Assembly (NCBI GenBank): GCA_002633025.1 | Contig: NMRB01001724.1 | Coordinates: forward strand, 49,098-113,097 | DNA length: 64,000 nucleotides | DNA from: Notospermus geniculatus | Taxonomy: Eukaryota > Nemertea > Pilidiophora > Heteronemertea > Lineidae | Direction: 5' to 3' | In this document: piece after piece, positions 46,037-58,300 of the stretch | Layout: each line of letters begins with the position of its first letter | Numbering within the stretch: position 1 is the first letter of the stretch | Program-made: the position numbers and the translations under genes | The notes under the pieces: model-generated | Seen by the model: the letters and a program-made list of their open reading frames with translations, nothing else | Databases searched by the model: none | Told to the model about the DNA's origin: nothing

Positions 46037-46468
46037 TAACACTCCACCACAAATGATAAACCGATCCCCAACTTCAGTTTTACAAATAATGACACATTCT
46101 GGAAAGACAAATTCGACCTTCACTGTCCTTGCATGCCCCCTGGCAAACATGTTCAACAGGCTGCATGTTTGCTAGTAAACTCAATGTTTAGGAATCGTTA
46201 TGGACACGCTAGCACTCGGAATTTTTATGTGGATCGTGACGATGTGCGATGGTATGACACGACCGCATCGTCGAAACGGAACGAAATCAAAATAAACAGG
46301 GCATTCCAAATCTGAGAGAGAAAACACCGAGAATTGGTTATGATTCTTGAAAAGCAGACAGCATGAAGGCAGAGGGCACTCGTACAAAATGTCCAACCGT
46401 ACGAACCGATGGACATCGTCTTCGCGCGAAAGGTTGAAAAGTGCAGGTCGCAGGTTAATGGTTGGGTA

Positions 46469-46619
46469 AGGGAGGTTTAGAAATCAAACGATAAACGTAA
46501 ACTTTACGACAACGTTATTTTTCATACTACACATTAGCCAGATTTTATATTGCATTTTCGGTACAAAAATAACGTTGTCGTTTAACGTTTTCTTTTATCG
46601 TTGGATATCTAAACCTCCG
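46469..46619 (+). mobile_element. MITE family M1, copy 2
   Basis: GGGAGGTTTAGAAATCAAAC at the left and a diverged complement at the right, with the family core TTTACGACAACGTTAT. Confidence 0.85.
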
Positions 46620-47810
46620 TTTTGCCTGCAGCGGTCAACCTCAATTTGCATTTTATACCCACCAATCGTTGGTGCGAATCGGTCGAGAGTCATGGGTGGA
46701 TGGATTTCATCTCAGCATGACGTCTCCGAACTAATCTGACGTCATGCATCAGATAATCCGACAACCAACGGGGTTCATTCTAGAATGACTTTTGTTATTG
46801 TTTTCTGTCGTGTGACAGTTCGTTTGACACAAACATTTGACTAACAGGATACAACAAAAAAATTCAATGTCACAATAATGCAGCTAGTTACATTACCAAC
46901 CCATACTGTCGAAATCATGCAACCACCCATCGCTTTCCAGGGTCATCGGCATAGGTCAATGGATCTAAAGCTAATTTTCCAGGTAATCTGATAATCTCTC
47001 CTTATTACACCCACCACTGTTTGGTGGGGGGTCGTCTAACCCGAGGAACCCCTCGTCTGATTTTAAAGTTCCACTGTATGCATGAGGTAGGCCTCAGTAT
47101 CCCTCCCCTGGTGGCGGAATTTAGAACCAACGTGATATCTAGGCTAGACTCAAATCTTAGCTGACAAAAATGGCCGCCATCCTTTTCATCACTTGAGAAG
47201 TTCAACGCGCTGTTATAGCGTGACAAATCCTTTATCAAGGAAGGTAGGCCTACCATGTTTCAACTCAATTTATGTGTGGCAACAATCTCAATGCCTAATT
47301 GGTAACTTAGACCATTCAAAAAGATAGATTTGAACAGTCTTGTCGAGCATGCATTAACACAAGATCATCTCAACCTCGCCACCATGAATTAGCACTGGGG
47401 GGTATACGCCACGGTGTATATTGATCGTGTCTGTAAACCTTTTAACGAGGTTGCCAAAAGGTCAACGGTTGCGTCGGCCACCACGCGATAGAAAACCTAA
47501 AACCGGTGATAGACTGGCGCATTCCGCCAATCAGATTCTTTGGTAGGTGTTTCGGTCTGTGTTACCGCATCACTGATTGGTTGAACGCTTCACCAACGCC
47601 TTGACGCGCAATTCTGTCATCGCCTTAATGCACACAGTGGCGCTTTATATACTACTCTCTGGCTTCAATAATTCTAAGAAAACTAATGTAAACCTACTTA
47701 TTATGCATTTTAAGGGACAATGTCGAATTAAGGATTTTGTTTTGACAACGGTCTTTTGACCGCCGAACTCGATCAAATTTAATTTGACGAAATAAAGTTG
47801 ACCAAAACAT

Positions 47811-47949
47811 GGAGGTTTAGAGATCAAACGATACACGTAAACTTTACGACAACGTTGTTTTTCGTCCTACGGATTTTATATTGCATTTTCGGTACAAAAA
47901 TAACGTTGTCTTAACGTTTACGTTTATCGTTTGATTTCTAAACCTCCCT
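47811..47949 (+). mobile_element. MITE family M1, copy 3
   Basis: GGAGGTTTAGAGATCAAAC at the left and GTTTGATTTCTAAACCTCCC at the right; the family core is shortened in the middle. Confidence 0.85.
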
Positions 47950-49042
47950 ATTGTTGGGTCGTGAACGACGGACTCGAAATTTGACATACGGATGGACTTG
48001 TTGTATCAAATTTTCCGGCGTTCACGATCCAAATTTTGGTCAAATTTATTCGTCAAATCAATATTTGATCGTATTCGGCGGCCATTAGGCATTTTTAATC
48101 CCGTAGGTCTCGGCCGGTACCGGTGTATAGCAGTATAGGAGTAGGCAGCCTAGGCCTTTTCTGAGTTCATCCGACTTTTCTGAGTTCATCCGAGTCCCGG
48201 ATCCTTACCTGAACCGACTTCAGGTGGAAGCAATCGAATATGTGCATGTTCATTAAGTGAAACATGCGGGAGGGGTCACGCCCTGGAAGACAGCACCATA
48301 ACCAGCTTGCAGCACTCAACCGCTGAGGCATGGGTGGTAAATTAACCCATGACGTCAGAAACTTCCGCAGAGGTGGTGTGCCATTATGAACGTTACTCTA
48401 CAGCGTAGCCCAGAAAAAGTGCTTAGAAAACGGGGCTTTTTGGTGAAAAATTTAGTTGTACATTTTTCGCACGCCTATCTATCTTTGGTGGAACCAATGG
48501 TTAGCTTAGCAAACGTCTAATAAATCGGCCCTTAGATGTTTTATTCAAGAAGTCGTGATAGTCCTAAAGTGAGAGTTGTTCATTTTTCCTCTCTTATCTA
48601 TTTTTGGTATATAATTATAGGCCTAGTTGACAGTTATCAATGTTGCGATCTAAGAGGGTCAATTTTTTGCATACCACCAGAGAAAAATGTCAGAAATGGA
48701 CGAAAATATCCTGTTAGTAGACCTCTGATACTAAACTCTCGAAGATAGAGCACACTCTTTGCTGTCACAAACTAGGCCTAGATTATAATAATCTACAAAA
48801 TTGCGTATATAACCCTAAAAACAATGGATAAATATTGACACTAGCAAAAATAGATACTTGGTAATTGACACAAGATAATTTAATCTAAACTGGAATTCCA
48901 TAAGTTGATCGGTTCCTTTTGCCTGATTGGTCAGCTGAACAGCCAATCAAATCACACCTTGATTTCCGTGATGTCAGGGAGCGAGCACATTCGGAACACC
49001 TCGGGTCTTTCCGTCATTCTTCGGGAAATCTGGCACAGTAGC

Positions 49043-49450
49043 GAGGTTGCGCACCTTTCCGACTTCGACTCCGACTTAAACTACGAGAATGAACTGCAGT
49101 GCGCTGTGGACATCCTTGATAAAAACGATTTGATAGACGTTTTCATTTCGTCAAACGTCATAAATTGAAGGCAGAAAAATTTGGCCTTATCAATGGGAAG
49201 TGCGGATAAATAATGGATATCGAAGTCGTTGAAGTCGTAAGCCTAGTCGTTACGACTTGAAACACGACTATAATATTTGCGATGTATGTGCACTCCCGAT
49301 TACAGGTCAAAATAATTCTGCCAGAAAGTTTATGGCATTCTACGATTAGCAAACATCTATGAAGTCGTTTTTATCAAGGATGTCGACAGCGGACTGCAAT
49401 TCATTCTGGTAGTTGAAGCCGGAGTCGGAGTCGGAAAAGTGCGCAACCTC
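49043..49450. repeat. Inverted repeat with 100-bp coding-like arms
   Basis: Arms at about 49043-49143 and 49351-49450 are reverse complements with scattered mismatches and no indels. Both arms stay open in the same frame, reading NELQxAVDILDKND. The loop is about 200 bp. Perhaps a fragment of a transposon or host exon copied in inverse orientation. Confidence 0.72.
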
Positions 49451-49464
49451 TCTAGTTTCAAGCT

Positions 49465-49809
49465 CTAAAGGCGCTGCTCCACGTGGCAGTTTTCTATCGA
49501 AAGTTTGCTGTCAGATAGTCAATTTTGCTTTCAGACAGCAATAATTGCTGTCATACAGTCACTAGCTGAACAACTTCCACGGGATAGTCTTTGGGCAGTT
49601 ACTAGGGAGGTTTCGAAATCAAACGATAAACGTAAACGTTAACGACAACTTTATTTTTGTACCGAAAATGCAATGCAAAATCTGGTTAATGTGTAGTATG
49701 AAAAATAACGTTGTCGTAAAAGTTTGGTTTATCGTTTGATTTCGAAACCTCCCCATTATCTGACAGCAAACTTTCGACAGAAAACTGTCACGTGGAGCAG
49801 CGCCTTTAG
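49465..49809. mobile_element. MITE with about 50-bp inverted ends, interrupted by an M1 element
   Basis: The ends TAAAGGCGCTGCTCCACGTG and its complement enclose GTTTGCTGTCAGATAG words. The M1 copy at 49604-49754 sits inside it, so this element inserted first. Confidence 0.82.
49604..49754 (-). mobile_element. MITE family M1, copy 4, inverted and nested
   Basis: Same ends as the other M1 copies (AGGGAGGTTTCGAAATCAAA). The internal order (GTACCGAAAATGC before AAAATAACGTTGTCG) is reversed relative to copies 1-3. Confidence 0.85.
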
Positions 49810-50236
49810 TTGAGAATGGGAGCGAGCAGTTGCGTAAAGTGCTGTCGAATGAAATAGACCGCTAGTAGGCCAAAACGAACCATGCCAAATCCCCAGGGCC
49901 CTTTTTAAAACCCTTTTTGACCTCAAATCCACTCAAGTTTACCACCTTGTTTTATAACGGAATAAAGTTTTTAATTATAACAAGCCAGTTGTTACAAAAA
50001 CAAAAAAGAATTTTCAAGTTCAACTGGAGGCCAAATGAAAAATTTCCTGGATTACAGGCCTAATGTTCTCATCATAATTCGTGCCGGTGTGAAAGGAAAG
50101 AATGTCCCCTGGAAAAACTGTTCCAGCAACAAAAGATCCTATTGTTACATTCTAATATCCGGTGATTGATTTCTATAGCCATGCACCTTAATCCGTCATT
50201 GAACAATATAAGCGGACACTTTTAACCTGTGCGTGG

Positions 50237-51074
50237 AAATAAAATGCATAAGAACGTTGCCGAAGGCATTTTAACATCATTTTTGGAACGATGTTTTACT
50301 TTCATTGCTAAAAAACTTAATCTTACCTCGCATAATAACGACTATTTTCATTCATTAAAACCATAGAACTAATCAATCAAAAGCTGTATTTAAGGTCTGT
50401 CTAGAGTTTTCACTATCAGCAAGTGATATTGCGAAACTGTGCTAGATTTTGTCTCTTAAGTTTATCTAGACGGGCTGGAACAGTAACATGGTCCGGTCCC
50501 ATATATTAAAAGAAGAAAATTCTTCTCAAGTTATGGTTCCCGATCATGAAGATGCCCGTTTGGGCTTCCACGTTCCGGTCCTGACCGCCTCCGCCGAGCT
50601 ACGCACCCAACCTTTTTGTCAATCCTGTATCTGACCCTGCCAGCCCCCCCCCCTCCCCCACTCAGCAGAGGGCTGCTACGGGCCTGTAGTTCCAAGAAAC
50701 GGCGCCGCAGGTGATACGGCGCTGTTCGTTGAACGGAATGCTGACCCAATTATTGGCAGCGATGGTCAATGGAATATAATTCCCAATTTGAAAAGTAAAA
50801 TAAAATGCATAAGAATATCGCCGGATGTATTTTAACATCATTTTCGGAAAGAAGTTTTACTTTCATTGCTAAAAAAAATAAATCTTAGCTCGCATACTAA
50901 CGACGATTTTCATTCATTAAAACCATAGAAATAATCAATCAATAGCTATATTTGAGGTCTGTCTAGTGTGAGTGGTCACCCAGTGATATCGCAAAGCTGT
51001 GAAAGTTTTGTCTCTTAACTTTATCCAGACGGGCTGGAACAGTAACATGGTCCGGTCCCATATATTAAAAAAGA
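50237..51074. repeat. Diverged direct repeat, two blocks of about 280 bp
   Basis: Blocks 50237-50516 and 50797-51074 align over their length. The best conserved part is at the 3' end (GACGGGCTGGAACAGTAACA then TGGTCCGGTCCCATATATTA). The spacing is about 560 bp. Non-coding. Confidence 0.82.
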
Positions 51075-51290
51075 ATAAAGTCCTCTGGTCGATCAGAAGC
51101 TGCTATCGTCTTCGCAATCTCGTGTTTGCAGCATAAAATTCTTAAATGTCATCTCAGCCAGGTGGCATTCTCGACACTCTGTGCCGGCCAGGTCCCTTTT
51201 GTGCATTAATGTAATGTTTTTGAATGTTCCCCATATGTGAATGTTCCTCAGCAGTGGCGGATCCAGGAGTTGCCGAACGGGGGGGGGGGG

Positions 51291-51442
51291 NNNNNNNNNN
51301 NNNNNNNNNNNNNNNNNNNNNNNNNNNNNNNNNNNNNNNNNNNNNNNNNNNNNNNNNNNNNNNNNNNNNNNNNNNNNNNNNNNNNNNNNNNNNNNNNNNN
51401 NNNNNNNNNNNNNNNNNNNNNNNNNNNNNNNNNNNNNNNNNN
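51291..51442. other. Assembly gap (152 N)
   Basis: A run of N directly after a poly-G tract inside a dispersed repeat (GTGGCGGATCCAGGAG); sequence content unknown. Confidence 1.
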
Positions 51443-51536
51443 GACCTCCGAACACTTTGAACATCAGCCACCCCCAGTCCAATAAATCGATCGACACAAA
51501 CAAACAATAACATTGACAATATAACAGGCGGTGTCT

Positions 51537-51672
51537 CGCCATTTCGCCTACAACCATTTCGCCTACAACCATTTCGCCTACAGCCATTTTGCCTACCATT
51601 ATTTCGCTTACTGCCATTTCGCCTAAAGTCATTTTGCCTACTACCATTTCGCCTATTTCCCATTTCGCCTAC
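51537..51672. repeat. Minisatellite with a 15-bp unit CATTTCGCCTACAAC
   Basis: About nine imperfect units; ATTTCGCCTA is the constant core. Confidence 0.9.
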
Positions 51673-52184
51673 TATGGCCAATTAACATACTTATGTTTAT
51701 CGTCCAAGGGTCCCTCAAAATTGGCAAGGGGGGCACTTTTTATTTTTATTTTTTATTTTGGAAGATGGGTTTCCAGAGAGGGCAATATCATGAATATTGC
51801 CCCTCAGATGACAAGAGTCACCATCGACCATGGACGTCACAGTCAGTCTTTTTACTTTCAATTTCTGCCTCACTAACAGCACTAACAAATTAATTGTTGG
51901 CCTATGACTCAACAAACACACAGCGGAAGCGCTATTGCGCTTGTGCGGAGTGTTTTTCCGGTGCAAAATTCAAAAATTAAAAAATAAAAAAAAATTGGTG
52001 CGGCCCTGAGTTAAGGGACGGGCGGGGACGATAAACATGAATATTTTTTACTTGGCCTAACCATCGCCTACTAGTAGCGTCCTCTTTCGTTGAGCAGTGG
52101 AACTACCTGCTCCCGTTCCGTCAATAACGCGCATGCGTTGTAGGTCAGTTTTCAACTAGGTCGATTGACATGCGCATTTCTAAA

Positions 52185-52196
52185 TTTGGCGCGAAA
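52185..52196. promoter_or_regulatory. Consensus E2F site in the RFC1 promoter
   Basis: TTTGGCGCGAAA matches the E2F consensus TTTSGCGCSAAA exactly, about 170 bases before the proposed RFC1 start codon. E2F control is expected for S-phase replication genes. An NRF-1-like CGCGCATGCGTT is nearby at 52128-52139. Confidence 0.7.
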
Positions 52197-52364
52197 TGGT
52201 CTGGGCATTGCGCAAAGCATTGCGAACAAAAATTTAGACAAAAACATTGATTTTTAATTGTTCGTATCGTTGATGCGTGTCAAGTAATACGAGTTGAAAA
52301 AAGTGGAAATCGATATGTGTTGACGGTGTCATCTGCCGGTGTTGGACAGAAAATCCCCTTGAAA

Positions 52365-55300
52365 ATGGTATTTTCTCGTTATTTAGGCCTATTGTGACAG
52401 GACACACACACACACACACACACAACACATGCACACATCCATGCACACACAGTCATGACAGTGCAGTGCACAACACACACACACACACACACACGACACA
52501 TCACCATCATCATCATCATCACATGATCATCAGGGCCTAGGCCTAATTGCAGTAGCCTAGGCCTAGCCTAACGGATTAGGATAGGAAGGTAGCTAGGCCT
52601 AGGCCCTAGTCCCCTAGATCGTTTTCTTCTGTTCTGTTCTGGCGTCACAAACACACGACGAAACATGACAAATAAAAATGAAATGAATGATGATGATGCA
52701 CCCACCGTCGCCACCGCTCTTCTTGGCAGTCTTGGCTGCTGCTGCTTTCTTCTCACAGCAGCAACGACGATGACCTCATGTCATGATGATGTGGTCGTTT
52801 TTCCCCATGCACACACTTGTGTCAGGATGCCTCCCTACTTGATAATTTGTGTTGTGGCATTGGAAAATTATCAGATTATCTTGGTAGGCCTAGGGACAAG
52901 GTCGTCGGTAGGCAGGCTACCGGTAGGCCTATCAACTTGTGTCCTTGTGCCGTTCCTCAATCATCCTTTCTGCTTTCCAGAATCTAGAATAATGAACAAA
53001 GGTGCCGAGATTGGTGGCAGGACCAGGTTGTATTATTGTACACCGAAAAATTGTAACAAAGTGGTGGGATTCAAAATGTCCTATGACTATCCGATGTTTA
53101 GCTGTTCGTATTTGTTCTGAGTCCTTTGTACTTTTTACAGGATATTAGGAGCTTCTTCCGGCCTCAGCCAGCTACCAAAAAACCCGTTGAGAATAATAAT
53201 AATAATACGAAGTCAAAGGAAGCTGACTCAAAGAAAACACATCAGAGTCCTGGCAAGTTGACAAGAAATCAAAAACAAGAGAAGGAAAAGAAAGGAGAGG
53301 AATTGAAAAAAGGGTCAAAGAGTGTTAAAGAGGAGAAAAAGAGGCCCCGGAAACGAGAGTGTAGTGAAGACAGTGATGTGATTGTGATTGAAGCCAAGGA
53401 AACAGAGAAAGAAAAACAGAAGAGAGAACAAAAGGACAGTAAGAAAAAACGGGAGGATGACTTCTTTCTGAGCCTTCAAGAAGAAGAGGAGAAGGAACAG
53501 TTGACGAAGAGATCGAGGAAAAAGGCGCGTGATCGGAATGACGAAAATGTGAATGGGAAAAATTCTAGTTCGAGAAGTAGAGCGAGAGATGAAAATGAGA
53601 AGACAGATGGTACTGATGACGAGAAGTCTGGGAAGAAAAAGAAGTCAAAAAGTGGTGAGTCCTGAAGAAAAATTGCGCTTTCGAATGAAAATGGGTGATG
53701 TTAGAATTGGATAATCAAATGATAGGCCTAAACTGTTTTTTTTCAAGCTGATGATGGAAAGAAGACGAAAAAGCGTCAGGTTGTGTCGGAAAGTGAGGAA
53801 GAGGTGATAATTGAGGAGGAGGAGGAGGATTGCAAACCTGCCAAAAAGAAGAGATCAAAAAAGGTACATTCTCTTTTCATTTGGATAAAGTTCCCCTTCT
53901 TTGCCAGAAAAAGTCTGGAGTGAACTTAAGGTTCTGACATTTCTTCTAAATTTATGTTGGTTATTGCAGGTTGCCAGCGACAATGAGGCACAAGTGGAAG
54001 AAAATACCAAAAGAGGAAAAAATGACTCGAAAAAAGAAGACAAAAAGAAGAAAAAAAAGGGAACAATTCTAGACTCAGGTAGAGGCGATAGGATTTATAG
54101 AACTGGGGGGGGGGGGGAGGCATTTTCACCATGATGGTATTTTCGACTGGTGATTTTGCTCAGAACGAATCCGGTTTTAGTGATCTTAGAATTTCTTTGA
54201 TGCGGTATCGGTCCTTTAATTAAAGTGTATTTCTCTCATTCAGATTCTGATGATGATCTCATCCCAGCAACGCCGCAAGAGAAGAAACCGAGAAGGAAGA
54301 AAAGGGAGAGAACAGTTGTCCATGACTCGGGTATGTCAACGTCTGCAACGCCAGCAGCCCAAAGCATCGTAGAAATTGCTGTTGTTTCCTTCTGTATGAA
54401 GCCCTTACAAAAACTTTTTGTATAGGAAAGAAACGTTTTCTTCAACTGTTAAGGTAAACTTACCCTACAAAAAGAACTGCTCCTTTTGTTATTCCAGATG
54501 ATGAGAAACCCAAACCCCTGGATGAGATGTTTGCAAAAGCAGCTTCTACCACCCCAAAACCTGCCGCCAAGAAGCCATCGCCGGCGAAAAAAGGCACACC
54601 AATATCTGCCCTGGATTTCTTCGGTACTGGAAGTGTTCACAGAACGAGCACGACTAAATCCAGCTCATCTACGAAGAGAAAGGTGAGTGTGTCCTGGTAA
54701 CTATTCCAGAACAAGTGGCATAGTGGAAACAACGATGCCTGTCCCTCCGGGGATTCCGGTTTCCTCCTGCTGGGCTGAATACCTATGTCAGAGGGAGTCT
54801 GAGTTTTCAGGATCTGTAGGTTTCGTTAGTTTTAACGGAATTCCCTCCGCTTCAAAAGGTTTTTCACCGTAAAAATGTTCTCTTTTCCTTTCAAAAATGA
54901 AGGCGTCTGAACCTACTGGGCCTGCCGCTGTTGATTCCATAGAGATCCATGATGATGATGACTTCGATGAGACGTTGAAATTACTCGACACGGAAAACAT
55001 GCGCAAAAAAATCAAGTTGGACGACGAGATAGAATCCAATTCATCGTCGTCTGTGGTGGAGGTTAAACCTACCGGGAAATCAGCAGAGAAATTGTCGCCA
55101 GCAAAAGGTAAGATACCCCGGTCTGTTGTAGAGTAGGCCCTCAGTTACCAGCAATTTACTCCTTAGGGACAGATCCAAGATTTTTTTGTGGGGTCGGGGA
55201 GGGTCTGACAATGGTATGGTGCCTGCCATTTCACTCTGCAATTCCACTCGGAAAATTCTAAAATCTAAATGCTCTGAGATGTGATTTTTGGCCAATCCTA

Positions 55301-58300
55301 ATATTATGAAAGACCATTGGCTGCTGAGAACGGAGATGGTCAAGACCCCCTAGATCTGCATCTGCTCTTTTAGCCCTTGAGGCATGAGCTATCCTGAGAC
55401 AATAGTGCACTTTCCATGCCAGGGGCCTGTTTCATAAAGTGACTTTAAGCTAATGGTACCTTTAACCAAATGGAAAATGCATCGAGTCAATGGTACTATT
55501 AGCTTAAAGTCACTTTATGAAACAGGCCCCAGGTCATGAGTTGTCTCATGGCTGCTGGCCTTTGTCATTGTCAATAGCTTGAACGTAACCTTGCTTTTCA
55601 CCGATTCATTGTCTTCAGAAAAGGCCAGCCTTTCTGGGAAACTGTCGGCAAAATTCAACGCATTCAAAGCAACTTCTGAACCAACAAAGAAGACCTCTCC
55701 GGTAAAAATAGGGTCCCCTGAAAAAAAGGACATAGACCAAGTGGATAATGTCTCCATGGTTAAAACTCCTATCTCCACGGTTAAAACTCCTGCAAAAGGC
55801 AAGACTCCACAGAAGCTGGTGTTCACCCCCAAGACAACTACGCCTGCTAAAACTTCGCCACCAAAGGCCAAGGAAACACCAAAGACATCGCCTAACAAGG
55901 TAGGACAATTTTTTTCAAGTTCCTACTTGAACACATATGTTAAAGCGAATCAAAAGCGAAAAAATTTGATTTAGAAATAGAATTTGAAAGGGGACGAATT
56001 TTCAGCAAAAAATGTAAACAAACTTCTCCAGAATGTCAACAAAGAAATTTTCGTGCATTTTGATTGGCTGAATTTTGTGTTTACAAACACCAGCCAAATG
56101 TAAACAAAATCCGCTATCGATTCGCTTTAATCTTCTGAAATATGAAGGAAGACTGTGGTGTTGTAGCACCTCAGTCTTTCAGTATTGTGATTTAGCTGAG
56201 AAGACCCGGCAGTAGTCTGCAGTCAGTGACGAGTCCCTTGACTACCATGTAAGGTTTTCAAATCATCACTGAAGAATAACCTCTCGGTGTTGTTTTTGTA
56301 ACAGCTTTTGATTTCAACCTTGTTGTTCGGCTTGCTGAAGTCATAAAGATTTCCGCTCGGGAGACTATTAGTGCCTGGTTTTCCTAGATTGGCTCTTGTG
56401 TGGTACTAGCAGACAACATCTTTTGCCCTGAATTTCTGTGGAAGAAATATTTGAATGAACATTTAACATTCATGAACACTTGCTCACAAGACTTCCATTT
56501 ATTTCCTGATGATGACGATCACAACTTTTTTCCTCAGCCTTCATCGACTAAAACAAGTCCACAGGACACTCCCACTGCACAGAAAAACAGAGCAGCATAC
56601 CGGAACTACCTCCACCGAGATGGACCGAGGGCATTGGGTTCAAAGGAAATCCCAGAGGTAAGGTTGTGAGTGCTTCACCTCAGAATACCAGTAGAATAGA
56701 AGCAATAGGGACTGTGTCATAAGTTATCCTTGCCCTTTGCCATTCCTTTCTCTGCCACTATCTCGCAATGGGAGCTGTCGGCATAGATGAGAGTTTTCCA
56801 GGAATTCCCGGATTTCCGGGAGCGGGCGCTGCCAAAAAAATGTGGATTTTTCGATTTGGCTGTTCCGGGTTCCGGTTTTACATCCAACCACCAACAATCC
56901 TAGACTGGTTCCATGATCTACCGCTAGGATTTGATGACAGGGATGGTGCCAAGATGGTGGCGGGCTGTCGGAAGGACGAATTGACCAGTGAATATCGTGA
57001 TTGTCATCACATATCATGGCCTGTTCCAAGACAGTGGATCGAATGGCAGATTTGGGACTTTGACTTCTGGGGTCATGACTAATTTCCGGAAATTTTTTGA
57101 AATGGCACTCTCATCTATGTGTCGGTCAGTTTACCAATAGGAAAGCTTCAAAATATTTTGTGGGCAGCACTGGCACTGCCGTACAAATAGGTCCAGTTGA
57201 ACACTGTTTCTGTCTCCTGCAGGGTGCCCCAAATTGTCTTGAAGGTCTGACTTTCATCATCTCGGGTGTCCTGGAGTCGATTGAACGTGACGAGGCAAAG
57301 AGTCTTGTGGAGAAATATGGCGGAAAAGTGACGTCGAGTTTGAGTAAAAAGACGAGTTATTTGGTTATAGGCCGGGAAGCAGGAGAAAGCAAGATGGCAA
57401 AAGTAGGTTTAGGCCCTTTTGCTGCAAAGGGAGCCACGGTGGTGTAGTGGTTTGGGTCTCCCACTAGCGGTCAGAAGAGCCCAGGTTCGAATCCCACTGA
57501 GCGTGAGGCTTTGGGCAAGTCTCTTTGCCTCACTGGCCTCTCTCCACCCAGGTCTATAAATGGGTACCAGTCGGATGAGCAGCTCATCTGAGTTCTACTG
57601 AAAGGTTTCAGGATAGACTAGGATTGAAGCGTAAAGTCGGATGAGAACCTATACCGCAGTTGATATCAGACTATAAACCCAAACTTTAACTTTTAATTTT
57701 AAGGCCGATTTCTGCAAAAATGTTTCGTAAAACATCTTGAAAGGCATTCCTGAAAATCTTCTAATTATGTCTGACCTGATTACACGTACATCTGTTGTTG
57801 ATTTCAGGCGAGACAGTTAGGGACAAAACAAATAGATGAGGATGGTTTGCTTGAGCTCATTCGGACGAGACCTGGCAAGAAGTCAAAGTATGAAATACAA
57901 GCAGAGAAATCAGTAGCTAAGGTAACTTAAGTGATAAAAAGTGATTTTGCACCCTGTTCATGGAAAATCTGGCACATTGTTTTGACACCCTGCTCGTCCG
58001 CTCACTTTCTAATGCCGAGAGCACATCAGGCGATATCGAAAGCAGTGTTATCGCCACCTACCTTCTCACCATCCACTGCAGACGAGGCGATATCACTTTT
58101 GGTATTTGGTTTGTTATTGGTGTCAACAGCAGTTTTGCTCACTGGCGATTCAGTCGCTTGCAACATTGCCTTGTTTGTTGCTGGCTTAAAGGAGGACACA
58201 TTTCTCTGATTGATGTCATGCCCTGTTGGTGTGTTGGGGTGGGTGAGCAGACAGTCTCAGAATGCCAGTGACCTACCAGTGGCTGGTAAACAGATACACA

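Larger units (their letters stand above)
45000..52184. other. Gene-poor region between the minisatellite and RFC1
   Basis: No gene could be supported. Contains the MITEs and repeats listed separately, a run of 152 N at 51291-51442 next to a poly-G tract, and short frames with no recognisable product. Confidence 0.55.

Noticed and set aside
48905-49168. 88-codon plus-strand frame as a gene
   Set aside because: Its 3' half is one arm of the inverted repeat and no start context or splice sites support it; kept only as a repeat finding.
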